The position numbers and the translations under genes are program-made. This document shows, piece after piece, positions 15,517 to 23,746 of a DNA stretch of 39,734 bases (its first letter is position 1; each line of letters opens with the position of its first letter). Source of the stretch: Lachnospiraceae bacterium (GTDB lineage Bacteria; Bacillota; Clostridia; Lachnospirales; Lachnospiraceae); assembly GCA_017635395.1 (NCBI GenBank), contig JAGBLN010000023.1, forward strand, positions 1 to 39,734, written 5' to 3'. The notes beneath the pieces are model-generated. The model saw only the letters and a list, made by a program, of their open reading frames with translations. It was not told the DNA's origin and ran no database searches.

Positions 15517-17391
15517 ATGAAAGTTTTTAAGAGGTATTGGCGTGGTATTGTTTTTGCTGCGGTATTTTTTGTCATGCTTTTTTTTAGGACAGGGAATACG
15601 GCTGCTGCTGACCTTGAGCAGTCGCCGGATGTGGTGAGCATGGAAATAGTCCATGAGCATGATGATGAAACATGTACAAAGGAGGTCTGGATTCCCTGTG
15701 GCGGAAGCTGGAGGGATGACCACCATGGTTCCCACAGAATCCACTATTGCACAAATCAGAAATCCGAGGAGATAGTAAATGGACATAGCCTGTCTGAAAT
15801 ACATTATGGGGACTGGTACTGGGGCTACTCAACGGAGGAACATCATGCCGGCGAATATGTCACTGAACCGGACTGTGACCTGTCAACAATAGGATTTTTT
15901 GAAATAAAAAGGACAGAGGATGAAGATGGCATACACCTGACAGCAGGTACCAGAGTAACGGATGCGGATCTCGGTGACTACACCATAAGCTGGGACGACG
16001 GAACAGCGGGCGGTGTAAATTCATCCGTAATGATAGACGTGGATACGAGGCGGACTTATACTGCTACGATCAGATGGCATGATGTGAAGAGGAATGCAGA
16101 TTTTACTGATTCCTTAAGTTATACTGACATTTCTTATCCGTGCAGGTGTGAGTTTGTTTCTGATGATGCTGTGGTCGAAGAAATAAAAATCCGCTGCGGA
16201 GAAAGTCCGGATGCTGTGGATGTCCCGGTGAAAAAGGGCCATATATTTGATGGATATTATAAGGATGATGTACAGTGGATAGATCAGGAGGGCAATCCTA
16301 CAGAAAATTTTATTATCAGCCAGTCAGATTATGATTTGTCTCTGGCTGCTAAGTGGCTGGCAAAAACTTACGAGCTGAAGATAGGAAATGAGATTTTAAC
16401 TTTTGTATATGGCGAGCCTTACGGTGATATTGATGCTGCCGCCCTTGGGCTGCAAAAAGAGGGTTATGAGTTTAGCGGCGTGAGGATTGAAGGAGAAGTT
16501 ATTTTTGACGAAGACGGGAAAGCGGCAGGAGACGGAGTCTGGAAATGGGACGTTTCAGAAGAAGTTACGGCTGAGATACTCTGGGATGAAATACCAGAGG
16601 AAACAGATGAGTATGAGAATGATGATGATCATCACCGGCATCATGAACATGTAGAAGATAAAGAAAAAGAAGACGCGTATGAGGAGCCTGCGGAAACAGT
16701 CATTCTGGCGGTTTCGGATGACCGGTGTGAAGCAGCAGATCCATACGTTGATGTTGTGGCAGACGAATCGCTGCTTGAAGATAATGATGACGAAGACTGT
16801 CCTGTTGTGGCTGATGCCAGTTCCGAAAACAGCAGCGGGGATGGCCCGGAGGAAAATGTGGAAAATGTGCCGATTGAATCAGTCGGCGTAAATCTGCCTT
16901 TTATAGAGCTGTTCCAGGCAGAAAACAATGACGAGCCTCTTACGGAAGAATATTCTGCCGCTGACGAAGAAGACAAGCGGCCGGACAGTGGGGAAAGTTT
17001 TAAAGAAAAGGCATCTCCGTCGGTATGGATAAAAAGGGTAATGGTGGTGACTGCTGTTGCCTGTGGCGTGGTCGGCGGCGGTACAGCGGCAGTGTACGCA
17101 GTGTATGCTGGCTTCGTGTACCTCTTTGGAATGGCGTCGGTGATGAATGTGCTTCCGGATGGCCGTAAGAAAAATCTCGGCAAACTGACAGTTTCGGACA
17201 GATCCGGCGGAGACATGGAGATAAATATCCCGCAGAACTTTGTGGATAACTGTAGTACCGGAAATATAGAGATAGTCATGCCGGAGATGTTTGTAAAAAA
17301 GAGGGACAGGAAGCAGCTGGTAGTGATTGTAAATGAAAAGAAATACCTGAAGAATATAAAAAAGAATGTAGAGTTAAAGCTGTTCTCATAA
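15517..17391 (+). CDS. exported, membrane-anchored His/Cys-rich protein with InlB-like repeat
   Basis: I recognise only the architecture of this 624-residue protein. It has a signal peptide (1-31, basic start then a hydrophobic core ending NTAAA). The ectodomain begins with a His/Cys-rich part (EHDDETC, CGGSWRDDHHGSHRIHYC), continues with an InlB/Listeria-Bacteroides (Flg_new) type repeat around residues 220-285 (KGHIFDGYYK, LAAKW), and then a very acidic stretch of some 130 residues with a DDDHHRHHEH patch. A membrane helix (about 507-535) leads to a basic cytoplasmic tail of about 85 residues rich in beta-branched residues. GGAGG precedes the ATG. The His and Cys clusters could bind metal and the repeat could bind a partner; both are inference. 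It is transcribed alone between clpX and rpmE. Confidence 0.8.
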   Translation: MKVFKRYWRGIVFAAVFFVMLFFRTGNTAAADLEQSPDVVSMEIVHEHDDETCTKEVWIPCGGSWRDDHHGSHRIHYCTNQKSEEIVNGHSLSEIHYGDWYWGYSTEEHHAGEYVTEPDCDLSTIGFFEIKRTEDEDGIHLTAGTRVTDADLGDYTISWDDGTAGGVNSSVMIDVDTRRTYTATIRWHDVKRNADFTDSLSYTDISYPCRCEFVSDDAVVEEIKIRCGESPDAVDVPVKKGHIFDGYYKDDVQWIDQEGNPTENFIISQSDYDLSLAAKWLAKTYELKIGNEILTFVYGEPYGDIDAAALGLQKEGYEFSGVRIEGEVIFDEDGKAAGDGVWKWDVSEEVTAEILWDEIPEETDEYENDDDHHRHHEHVEDKEKEDAYEEPAETVILAVSDDRCEAADPYVDVVADESLLEDNDDEDCPVVADASSENSSGDGPEENVENVPIESVGVNLPFIELFQAENNDEPLTEEYSAADEEDKRPDSGESFKEKASPSVWIKRVMVVTAVACGVVGGGTAAVYAVYAGFVYLFGMASVMNVLPDGRKKNLGKLTVSDRSGGDMEINIPQNFVDNCSTGNIEIVMPEMFVKKRDRKQLVVIVNEKKYLKNIKKNVELKLFS

Positions 17392-17463
17392 AAACTGCTG
17401 ATAAGTGGACAAAAAAGCCTGAACTGTTCTGGGTTTACATAATTTGTGGCTGAAAAAATATGC

Positions 17464-17492
17464 TTGCAATATCATTTTCTCTATGTTATTAT
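17464..17492 (+). promoter_or_regulatory. rpmE promoter
   Basis: TTGCAA (17464-17469), exactly 17 bp, then TATTAT (17487-17492) with an upstream TGT (extended -10). A strong housekeeping promoter, as expected for a ribosomal protein gene. Confidence 0.75.
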
Positions 17493-17501
17493 GAACAAGC
17501 T

Positions 17502-17524
17502 GTCCGATAAGAGACGTATCGGAC
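17502..17524 (+). promoter_or_regulatory. rpmE leader stem-loop
   Basis: Perfect 8-bp arms GTCCGATA (17502-17509) and TATCGGAC (17517-17524) with a 7-base loop, beginning right at the expected transcription start. It could be an autoregulatory L31 leader or a 5' stabiliser; no match to a known leader family could be tested. Confidence 0.5.
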
Positions 17525-17563
17525 GGATGAGGTTTTGTAAGAAAGAACAAGAGGTATTGAACT

Positions 17564-17770
17564 ATGAGAGAAGGAATACATCCTGAGTATTATCAGGCAA
17601 CAGTAACATGTAACTGCGGAAATACTTTCACAACAGGTTCCACCAAGGAAGATATCCACGTGGAAATCTGCTCAAAGTGTCATCCGTTTTATACAGGTCA
17701 GCAGAAGGCTACTACTGCACGCGGACGTGTTGATAAGTTCAACAAAAAGTACGGTATCAAGGAAGCCTAG
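17564..17770 (+). CDS. rpmE: 50S ribosomal protein L31 (zinc type)
   Basis: A 68-residue protein, standard for the C+ form of L31, which binds zinc and forms a bridge between ribosomal subunits. The start [10 protein letters not shown] is diagnostic. The four zinc ligands Cys16, Cys18, Cys36 and Cys39 are all present (TCNCGN and [10 protein letters not shown]), so this is the zinc-containing paralogue rather than the Zur-regulated C- form. AGAGG precedes the ATG. It has its own strong promoter, a leader hairpin and a terminator just before the DUF1385 gene. The order rpmE, DUF1385, prmC, prfA is widely kept in Clostridia. Confidence 0.98.
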   Translation: MREGIHPEYYQATVTCNCGNTFTTGSTKEDIHVEICSKCHPFYTGQQKATTARGRVDKFNKKYGIKEA

Positions 17771-17790
17771 TTTTTGCGTACTGATTTTTG

Positions 17791-17828
17791 AGGTTGAGAC
17801 AATCGGGAGATTGCCTCAACCTTGTTTT
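17791..17828 (+). terminator. terminator after rpmE
   Basis: Arms AGGTTGAGACAATC (17791-17804) and GATTGCCTCAACCT (17809-17822) pair over 13 of 14 positions, with a GGGA loop and a TTGTTTT tail. Confidence 0.85.
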
Positions 17829-17894
17829 ATTGCGTAGCGAAAACTGTATTGTCCCCTTATGGTTATTGTCCGTTTACGGGGAATGGGGTTGAGT

Positions 17895-19157
17895 ATGGCT
17901 AAAAAGAAAAGAAAAACTGTATATTCAGGCATTGGCGGTGAAGCAGTCCTTGAGGGCGTTATGATGAGAAACCGCAGGTATTATGCCATTGCGGTAAGAA
18001 AGCCTGACGGAACAATCGACGTTAAGCGCAGAAAGCTTAAGTATGATCCGCATGATACCATAAGGCGAATTCCATTTATAAGGGGTATCATATCTTTTGT
18101 GGATTCCCTTATGCTGGGGATGGATGTGCTTTCATATTCTTCATCCTTTTATGAGGAAGAGGAAGAAACAAAGCTGGATAGAGCGCTGAAGAAAGTATTC
18201 GGAAAGAACACCGAAAATATCGTGATGGGATTTACGGTGTTCTGTTCCATTATCTTTGCGGTGCTTCTTTTTATGCTTCTTCCTTATGGTGCTTCAGAAC
18301 TCTTAGGCAGATATGTGGAAAATCAGTCACTGATCTTGCTGACGGAAGGAGTACTCAGGCTTGTTGTTTTTCTGTTATATGTTGGTCTCATTGCCCTATC
18401 TAAAGATATCAGGCGTCTTTATCAGTATCATGGCGCGGAGCATAAGTGCATAAACTGCATTGAATCAGGTCGGCCGCTCACTGTAAAAAATGTCCGCAAA
18501 ACGACACGTTTTCATAAGCGATGCGGTACCAGCTTCATGCTGCTTATCGTAATGATAGGAATAATCCTATGCTTTTTTATACGGACTGATTCCATAACCC
18601 TGCGTATTATTTACAGGCTGCTGATGATTCCTTTAGTGGCTGGGATATCTTATGAGTTGTTGCGGCTTGCAGGATCCAAGGATAGTATTTTTTTAGACAT
18701 AATATCTGCACCGGGATTGTGGCTTCAGCGACTTACCACGCGGGAACCTGATGATGAAATGATAGAGGTTGCCATTGCTTCAGTAGAGGCTGTATTTAAC
18801 TGGCAGAAGTTTGAAAAGCGTCATTTCAAGAGAAAGACCAAGGAAGCTCCGGCTGAGGTGGCAGCAGAGCAACAGTCAGCATCAGAAAATACAAGTGAGC
18901 TTGAAGGTGTATCAGCAGTAGCGGCTGAACGGACTGTTACATACGGTGAGGATATAACCGCTGATACTGATGCAATGCTTGTTGCGGCACAGGCCGAAGA
19001 AGAACGCATAGTTCCTGATGCTGATATTTTTGAAAATATTGACTATGATGAAGATGACTATGATGACCAGATAACTATTGTCGATTACAAGGAAGTTTCG
19101 GATGACACATATGTGATGGGGCCTTTAGCGTTCCCTGAAGATGAAGACAATAACTAG
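17895..19157 (+). CDS. DUF1385 membrane protein (YqhQ-like)
   Basis: A 420-residue protein of the DUF1385 family, conserved in Firmicutes next to prfA and prmC but of unknown function. Family marks are GIGGEAVLEGVMMR at the start, RRIPFIRGIISFVDSL, and the YQYHGAEHKCINCIE and FHKRCGTSFML segments with conserved His and Cys residues that look metal-binding. About four membrane helices lie between residues 105 and 265. The last 110 residues are acidic, Ala/Glu-rich and poorly conserved in appearance. The start at 17895 (MAKKKRK) is chosen over an ATG at 17859 because the family begins near this basic stretch and GGGG stands upstream. The 3' end meets the prmC gene, implying one transcript with prmC and prfA. 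Confidence 0.9.
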   Translation: MAKKKRKTVYSGIGGEAVLEGVMMRNRRYYAIAVRKPDGTIDVKRRKLKYDPHDTIRRIPFIRGIISFVDSLMLGMDVLSYSSSFYEEEEETKLDRALKKVFGKNTENIVMGFTVFCSIIFAVLLFMLLPYGASELLGRYVENQSLILLTEGVLRLVVFLLYVGLIALSKDIRRLYQYHGAEHKCINCIESGRPLTVKNVRKTTRFHKRCGTSFMLLIVMIGIILCFFIRTDSITLRIIYRLLMIPLVAGISYELLRLAGSKDSIFLDIISAPGLWLQRLTTREPDDEMIEVAIASVEAVFNWQKFEKRHFKRKTKEAPAEVAAEQQSASENTSELEGVSAVAAERTVTYGEDITADTDAMLVAAQAEEERIVPDADIFENIDYDEDDYDDQITIVDYKEVSDDTYVMGPLAFPEDEDNN

Positions 19158-19161
19158 GTCC

Positions 19162-19989
19162 ATGAATTATCTTTCGGCGTTCAAAAAGGGAAAAGATGAG
19201 CTGGCGGCATCGGGAATAGCAGATGCGGATACAGATGCAGAGATGCTGCTCATGCACGTATGCCGCACGGAACGCGGCGGCAGGTTTTCACATCCGGAGA
19301 ATGAGCTTACGGATGATGAAGAGAGCCTGTATCTTGATATGATATCTAAACGGGCATCCCATATTCCGCTTCAGCATCTCACGGGCACACAGTGTTTTAT
19401 GGGAATGGATTTCGGAGTAAGCGGAAAAGTTCTTGTCCCCCGTCCGGATACGGAGATACTGGTAGAAGAAGTGATGAAGGATGGGGCAGTGGGGGCATCC
19501 ATATTGGATCTTTGCACCGGTTCAGGCTGCATTATCCTGAGTTTATTAAAATACGTAAATGAAAGCAGCGGCATAGGTACTGATATATCTGAGGAAGCCT
19601 TGGATGTTGCTAGGGAAAATGCAGAAAAAAATGGAATCTGTGCCGGTTTTATAAGGTCAGATCTTTTTGAAAATGTTGACGGAAAATATGATGTGATTAC
19701 ATCCAACCCGCCATATATAAGAAGCGGTGACATAGCCGGGCTGATGCCGGAGGTAAGGGATCATGATCCTAAGCTTGCCTTGGATGGCGGTGAAGACGGA
19801 CTGGTTTTTTATAGAAGGATAATAAGCGAAGCGCCAGATTACCTTAATCCTGCCGGCAGGATATACCTGGAGATAGGTTTTGACCAGGGCGAGCAGGTAA
19901 AGGAAATGTGCCTGGCACAGGGCTTTAAGGATGCTGAGATCATAAATGATTATTCAGGCCTGCCGAGGGTTGTGAAGGCTCACATATAG
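19162..19989 (+). CDS. prmC: release factor glutamine methyltransferase
   Basis: PrmC methylates the glutamine of the GGQ motif in release factors RF1 and RF2 using S-adenosylmethionine. The 275-residue product has the expected helical N-domain and a class I methyltransferase domain: SAM-binding ILDLCTGSGC (about 115-124) and the catalytic SNPPYI motif that contacts the target glutamine. The start is uncertain. An ATG at 19141 would add seven residues and overlap DUF1385 by 17 bp; the ATG at 19162 gives an N-terminus that lines up better with the family (MNYLSAFKKG). Neither has a strong ribosome binding site, which points to translational coupling with the upstream gene. Its substrate RF1 is encoded by the next gene, 23 bp downstream. 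Confidence 0.92.
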   Translation: MNYLSAFKKGKDELAASGIADADTDAEMLLMHVCRTERGGRFSHPENELTDDEESLYLDMISKRASHIPLQHLTGTQCFMGMDFGVSGKVLVPRPDTEILVEEVMKDGAVGASILDLCTGSGCIILSLLKYVNESSGIGTDISEEALDVARENAEKNGICAGFIRSDLFENVDGKYDVITSNPPYIRSGDIAGLMPEVRDHDPKLALDGGEDGLVFYRRIISEAPDYLNPAGRIYLEIGFDQGEQVKEMCLAQGFKDAEIINDYSGLPRVVKAHI

Positions 19990-20012
19990 TATTTTATTAT
20001 TGAGGAAAAGAA

Positions 20013-21092
20013 ATGTTTGATAAGTTAGAGGACCTGCTGCGCAGATTTGAAGAAATCTTAAATGAATTATCTGAACCCGGTGTTACGGATGACCCGAAAA
20101 GGTTCAAAAAGCTTATGAAGGAGCAAAGCGACCTGACTCCCTTAGTGGAGGCCTATAAGGAATACAAGAAGGCCATAGCTGATAGGGATGATGCATTGGT
20201 CCTTCTTGATGAGGAAAAGGATCCTGACATGCGCGAGATGCTTAAGGAAGAACATGCTGAGGCTAAAAAGCGCATAGAGGTACTGGAGCAGGAATTAAAG
20301 ATACTGCTGCTACCTAAGGATCCGAATGATGATAAGAATGTCATTGTTGAGATCCGCGCCGGTGCAGGTGGAGATGAGGCAGCGCTTTTTGCGGCTGAAA
20401 TATACAGAATGTATGTCCACTATGCTGAGGGGCGCCGCTGGAGAGTGGAGCTTGTAAATGTGGACGAGATCGGCATAGGCGGTATGAAGGAAGTGCAGTT
20501 TACCATTACCGGCCAGGGCGCATATTCAGTAATGAAATACGAGAGCGGCGTGCACCGCGTACAGCGTGTGCCCGAGACGGAAAGCGGCGGACGAATTCAT
20601 ACCTCTACCATAAGCGTAGCTGTAATGCCTGAAGTGGATGAGGATATTGATATAAAAATCGAAGAAAAGGATATCCGCATAGATGTCATGAGGGCATCCG
20701 GAAACGGCGGACAGTGCGTAAATACAACTGACTCTGCCGTGCGCCTGACTCACTATCCTACAGGTATTGTTATCTACAGCCAGACGGAGAAGTCTCAGAT
20801 ACAGAACAAGGAAAAAGCTTTTAACCTGCTCCGTGCAAAACTCTATGACCTGGAACAGCAGCAGAGACATGATGCTGAGGCAGAGCTGAGGCGCAGCCAG
20901 ATCGGAACAGGGGACCGTTCAGAGAAAATCCGTACTTATAACTTTCCCCAGGGAAGGGTTACGGATCATAGAATCGGCCTGACTCTTTACAAGCTGGATA
21001 AAGTGATTAACGGTGACATCCAGGAAATTATAGATGCGTGCATTGCGGCTGACCAGGCGGCAAAGCTGAGCAAAATGAACGAAGCTGAATGA
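20013..21092 (+). CDS. prfA: peptide chain release factor 1
   Basis: RF1 reads UAA and UAG stop codons and triggers peptide release. The 359-residue length is standard. The stop-codon-reading tripeptide PxT is present as PET in [11 protein letters not shown], and the catalytic GGQ lies in [19 protein letters not shown], the glutamine being the PrmC target. The middle also shows the conserved [15 protein letters not shown] segment. AGGAAAAG precedes the ATG. It sits directly after prmC, in the same order as in most Firmicutes, and probably shares its transcript. Confidence 0.98.
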   Translation: MFDKLEDLLRRFEEILNELSEPGVTDDPKRFKKLMKEQSDLTPLVEAYKEYKKAIADRDDALVLLDEEKDPDMREMLKEEHAEAKKRIEVLEQELKILLLPKDPNDDKNVIVEIRAGAGGDEAALFAAEIYRMYVHYAEGRRWRVELVNVDEIGIGGMKEVQFTITGQGAYSVMKYESGVHRVQRVPETESGGRIHTSTISVAVMPEVDEDIDIKIEEKDIRIDVMRASGNGGQCVNTTDSAVRLTHYPTGIVIYSQTEKSQIQNKEKAFNLLRAKLYDLEQQQRHDAEAELRRSQIGTGDRSEKIRTYNFPQGRVTDHRIGLTLYKLDKVINGDIQEIIDACIAADQAAKLSKMNEAE

Positions 21093-21136
21093 TTTTCTAT
21101 TGAGCATGAAGCTGGGTGATCGGAGGGGGCATATAA

Positions 21137-22165
21137 ATGCCGGTATTAAGCGTCATAGTTCCCGTATACAATATGGAAAAAGACGGTGCGCTTCAGTACT
21201 GTCTGGATTCCCTTGTTTCCCAGACACTTGATGACATGGAGATCATTGCCGTGGATGATAAATCCACAGATGGTTCACTTGAGATACTGAAGGATTATGA
21301 AAAAAAATATCCGGAAAAAGTACATGCTATTTTCTCTCCGGAAAACCGCAGGCAGGGGGGAGCCAGGAACTTAGGGCTTGCTCTGGCAAAGGGGAAATAC
21401 ATAGGCTTCCTTGACGCGGATGACTGGGTTGTGCCGGATACTTTTGAGTCAATGGTCGCTTTGGCGGAAAAGACCGGCGCGGATGCGGTGGGAATAGACC
21501 TGTGCAGGGTATCCGAACAGACTATGGTTCCTACAGCCAGGGAAATCTGCAACGATGAGTCTGTTGCCGGGATCTTTGATAAAGAAAAAAGAAGGCAGTT
21601 CATAATGAAGACCGGCCCGGTAGTGACCAAGATATATGCCAGGGAGATCTTTTTTGGAAAGCCTTTTGCGTTTCCGGAAAAGATTGCCTATGAAGATAAC
21701 GCAGTTGCCTTGGAACTGGCAATGCGGATAAAACATTATGAACATATACCCGAAGCAAAATATTTCTATTACCAGCGTCCGGGATCTACGACACATCATA
21801 TCAATCTCAAAGGCTGTGAAGACCGCATGCAGGCCATGCGCATTATGCTGGAATATGCTGAGAAGAGCGGGGCGCTTGCTGAGTACCATGACGAAGTGGA
21901 ATACCTTTTTGCGAGAATGTTTTATATTACAACGCTGCTGTCATATATGCAGAGCGATATAAAACGGGACAAGGCTTTTATACGCGGTCTGGGACATGAA
22001 ATGCTTGACTGTTTTCCGAATTTTAGGTCAAATCCCTATTATATAGAGAAAACAGATGCTGAAGAAAAAAAGTGGGTTGATATGCAGCTTAAGTCTACAG
22101 GATATTTTGTTTTTTACTATGATCTGAAAAAAATGTACCGCAGACTCCGTTACGGGAAAAAATGA
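21137..22165 (+). CDS. family 2 glycosyltransferase
   Basis: A 342-residue GT-A fold enzyme starting LSVIVPVYNM. It shows AVDDKSTDGS (nucleotide-binding), QGGARNLGLALAKG, FLDADDWV (metal-binding DxD) and IAYEDNAV as the catalytic-base region, close to the EpsJ/CapS-like glycosyltransferases of surface polysaccharides. The C-terminal third is helical and basic and may sit on the membrane. GGAGGGGG precedes the ATG by about 8 bp. It lies 44 bp after prfA and 19 bp before a polytopic membrane protein, with which it probably forms an operon; the pair may put a sugar onto a membrane-bound acceptor. The sugar donor is not predictable. Confidence 0.9.
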   Translation: MPVLSVIVPVYNMEKDGALQYCLDSLVSQTLDDMEIIAVDDKSTDGSLEILKDYEKKYPEKVHAIFSPENRRQGGARNLGLALAKGKYIGFLDADDWVVPDTFESMVALAEKTGADAVGIDLCRVSEQTMVPTAREICNDESVAGIFDKEKRRQFIMKTGPVVTKIYAREIFFGKPFAFPEKIAYEDNAVALELAMRIKHYEHIPEAKYFYYQRPGSTTHHINLKGCEDRMQAMRIMLEYAEKSGALAEYHDEVEYLFARMFYITTLLSYMQSDIKRDKAFIRGLGHEMLDCFPNFRSNPYYIEKTDAEEKKWVDMQLKSTGYFVFYYDLKKMYRRLRYGKK

Positions 22166-22184
22166 TAATGCAGGAGAACAATTC

Positions 22185-23606
22185 ATGAAAAATAAAAAAT
22201 ACATCAAATGGATCGTTTTATCGGTTTTTCTTATCCTGACCTTGTTTAATTTTTATTACAGCGATGTTAACTCGAATATCAGACAGGGAATGAATGTGTG
22301 GGAAGCCTTATTTTCCGGAAGGTTTTTCGAGTACTATTCACTGAATGCGGAATCCAGGGATGCCGGACAGATGATACATCTGGCAAACTATGGAATGCTT
22401 CTTAATGTGTTTTATGGAATCTGGCAATTGCCCTTATTCATAATAGAAAAAATCATCGGCGGAAATATACTGGATTATTTCTGGGCCAGGGTATGGGGAA
22501 AAAGCATACACCTGATAGCTTTATATACCGCAGGCATTATTTTAAAGAAAATTGCAAAGGAGATTAATATCCCCGGTGAAAAGGCGGAGATACTGCCCTT
22601 CCTGTTTGTTTCTGCTACTCCGGCAATCCTTTCAGCGTTAAATGCTTCGCAGATGGACGGCATTGGCCTGAATTTCATGCTTCTTGCACTTTATTTCCTG
22701 ATAAAGGACGATTATAAGAAATTTTTGATTTTTCTAGTTATTGCAGTTCAGTTCAAGGATTTCGCATCCATATTCTTCCTTCCGGTTATCTTATATAAAG
22801 AAAAAAATATATTTAAGATAATGGGTTCTGTTGCACTGCCCTTTGCAGTCAGTATTCTGATAAAGCTTCCGTTTTCGATCTGCGATCCGGCAGGTGTGGG
22901 TCTTCAGAAATCGCGCATGTGGAATTTCTTTGACCAGTTGACAAGAAGCAGGGTCAATCTGGTGGGCGGCATAGAGATACCGTTAGTTTTTCTTGTTATG
23001 GGACTGATATGCATGTTTGCGTATTATAAAAGATCCGACAATGCAGATAAAGAAAAAAAAACAGAGTGGTATCTGTATTTCCTGGTGGCAGCAATAGGGG
23101 CTGTGGTGACCTGTGTATATGCATATTCGTATTGGATAATTTATATTGTTCCGTTCTACCTTCTGCTGATATTCAAGAAGGAGAAGAACCTTTTTGCTGC
23201 TGTTGTCCTGGAGTCCTTTGCGCAGATGTCTGTCATGGTGGCGTTCCTTGTGGAGGCTTGGGGCGTGTTTGACAGTATGGAGGGCATGCTTGTAGACAAG
23301 TTATTAGCAGGCAGGCCGCTTATTTTAGCTGACATGTTTTCGGAATACCTGAAGAACCCTCAGTATTATGGCTTTTGGACTCTGGCATTTGCGGCATTTA
23401 TCGTATGGCTGGTACTTGTGATGGTATCTTATTATCCTGACAGGAAGAATGCATCAGAAGCTGTGGCTGAAGGCAAGGCAGATTTCTGGTATACGGGAAC
23501 GGATAAAAGCCTTAGGATTCTCTATTGCCTGCGTGCTATAGGTGGGATTGTTATCTGCAATATAATGCCGATAATCAACCTGATATATTGTATTAAACGC
23601 AGCTGA
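22185..23606 (+). CDS. polytopic membrane protein, GT-C glycosyltransferase-like
   Basis: A 473-residue membrane protein with about ten helices, beginning with one at 9-26. The loop after the first helix carries Asp/Glu-rich residues (NAESRDAGQM), a place where GT-C enzymes such as mannosyltransferases bind the lipid-phosphate sugar donor, and QMDGIGLNFMLLALY resembles the second conserved region of DUF2029/GT87-type proteins. This is a fold-level impression rather than a firm family match. AGGAG precedes the ATG and the upstream gene is a glycosyltransferase, so a joint role in glycosylating an outer-surface polymer is plausible. The final 20 residues (ICNIMPIINLIYCIKR) are hydrophobic and end in a short basic tail. 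Confidence 0.7.
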   Translation: MKNKKYIKWIVLSVFLILTLFNFYYSDVNSNIRQGMNVWEALFSGRFFEYYSLNAESRDAGQMIHLANYGMLLNVFYGIWQLPLFIIEKIIGGNILDYFWARVWGKSIHLIALYTAGIILKKIAKEINIPGEKAEILPFLFVSATPAILSALNASQMDGIGLNFMLLALYFLIKDDYKKFLIFLVIAVQFKDFASIFFLPVILYKEKNIFKIMGSVALPFAVSILIKLPFSICDPAGVGLQKSRMWNFFDQLTRSRVNLVGGIEIPLVFLVMGLICMFAYYKRSDNADKEKKTEWYLYFLVAAIGAVVTCVYAYSYWIIYIVPFYLLLIFKKEKNLFAAVVLESFAQMSVMVAFLVEAWGVFDSMEGMLVDKLLAGRPLILADMFSEYLKNPQYYGFWTLAFAAFIVWLVLVMVSYYPDRKNASEAVAEGKADFWYTGTDKSLRILYCLRAIGGIVICNIMPIINLIYCIKRS

Positions 23607-23639
23607 TAACTGGGTTTGCTATTTATAGAATAACATTAG

Positions 23640-23668
23640 TTGACTTTTGAATAATAAAATAAGACAAT
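23640..23668 (+). promoter_or_regulatory. probable promoter of the zinc-ribbon protein gene
   Basis: TTGACT (23640-23645), 17-bp spacer, GACAAT (23663-23668). Good -35, mediocre -10, about 80 bp before the chosen start. Confidence 0.45.
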
Positions 23669-23746
23669 AAAAGTTAGCGACGCAGCTGAAAGAAAATGCC
23701 GTACTACGGACAGTTGTGCCTGAACAGATATGAGGAGGAGTGCATT

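Noticed and set aside
16641-17279. Minus-strand ORF of 212 codons, Ser/Thr-rich
   Set aside because: It is the complement of the acidic stalk of the surface protein; Ser/Ala/Thr-rich frames opposite Glu/Asp-rich genes are expected.
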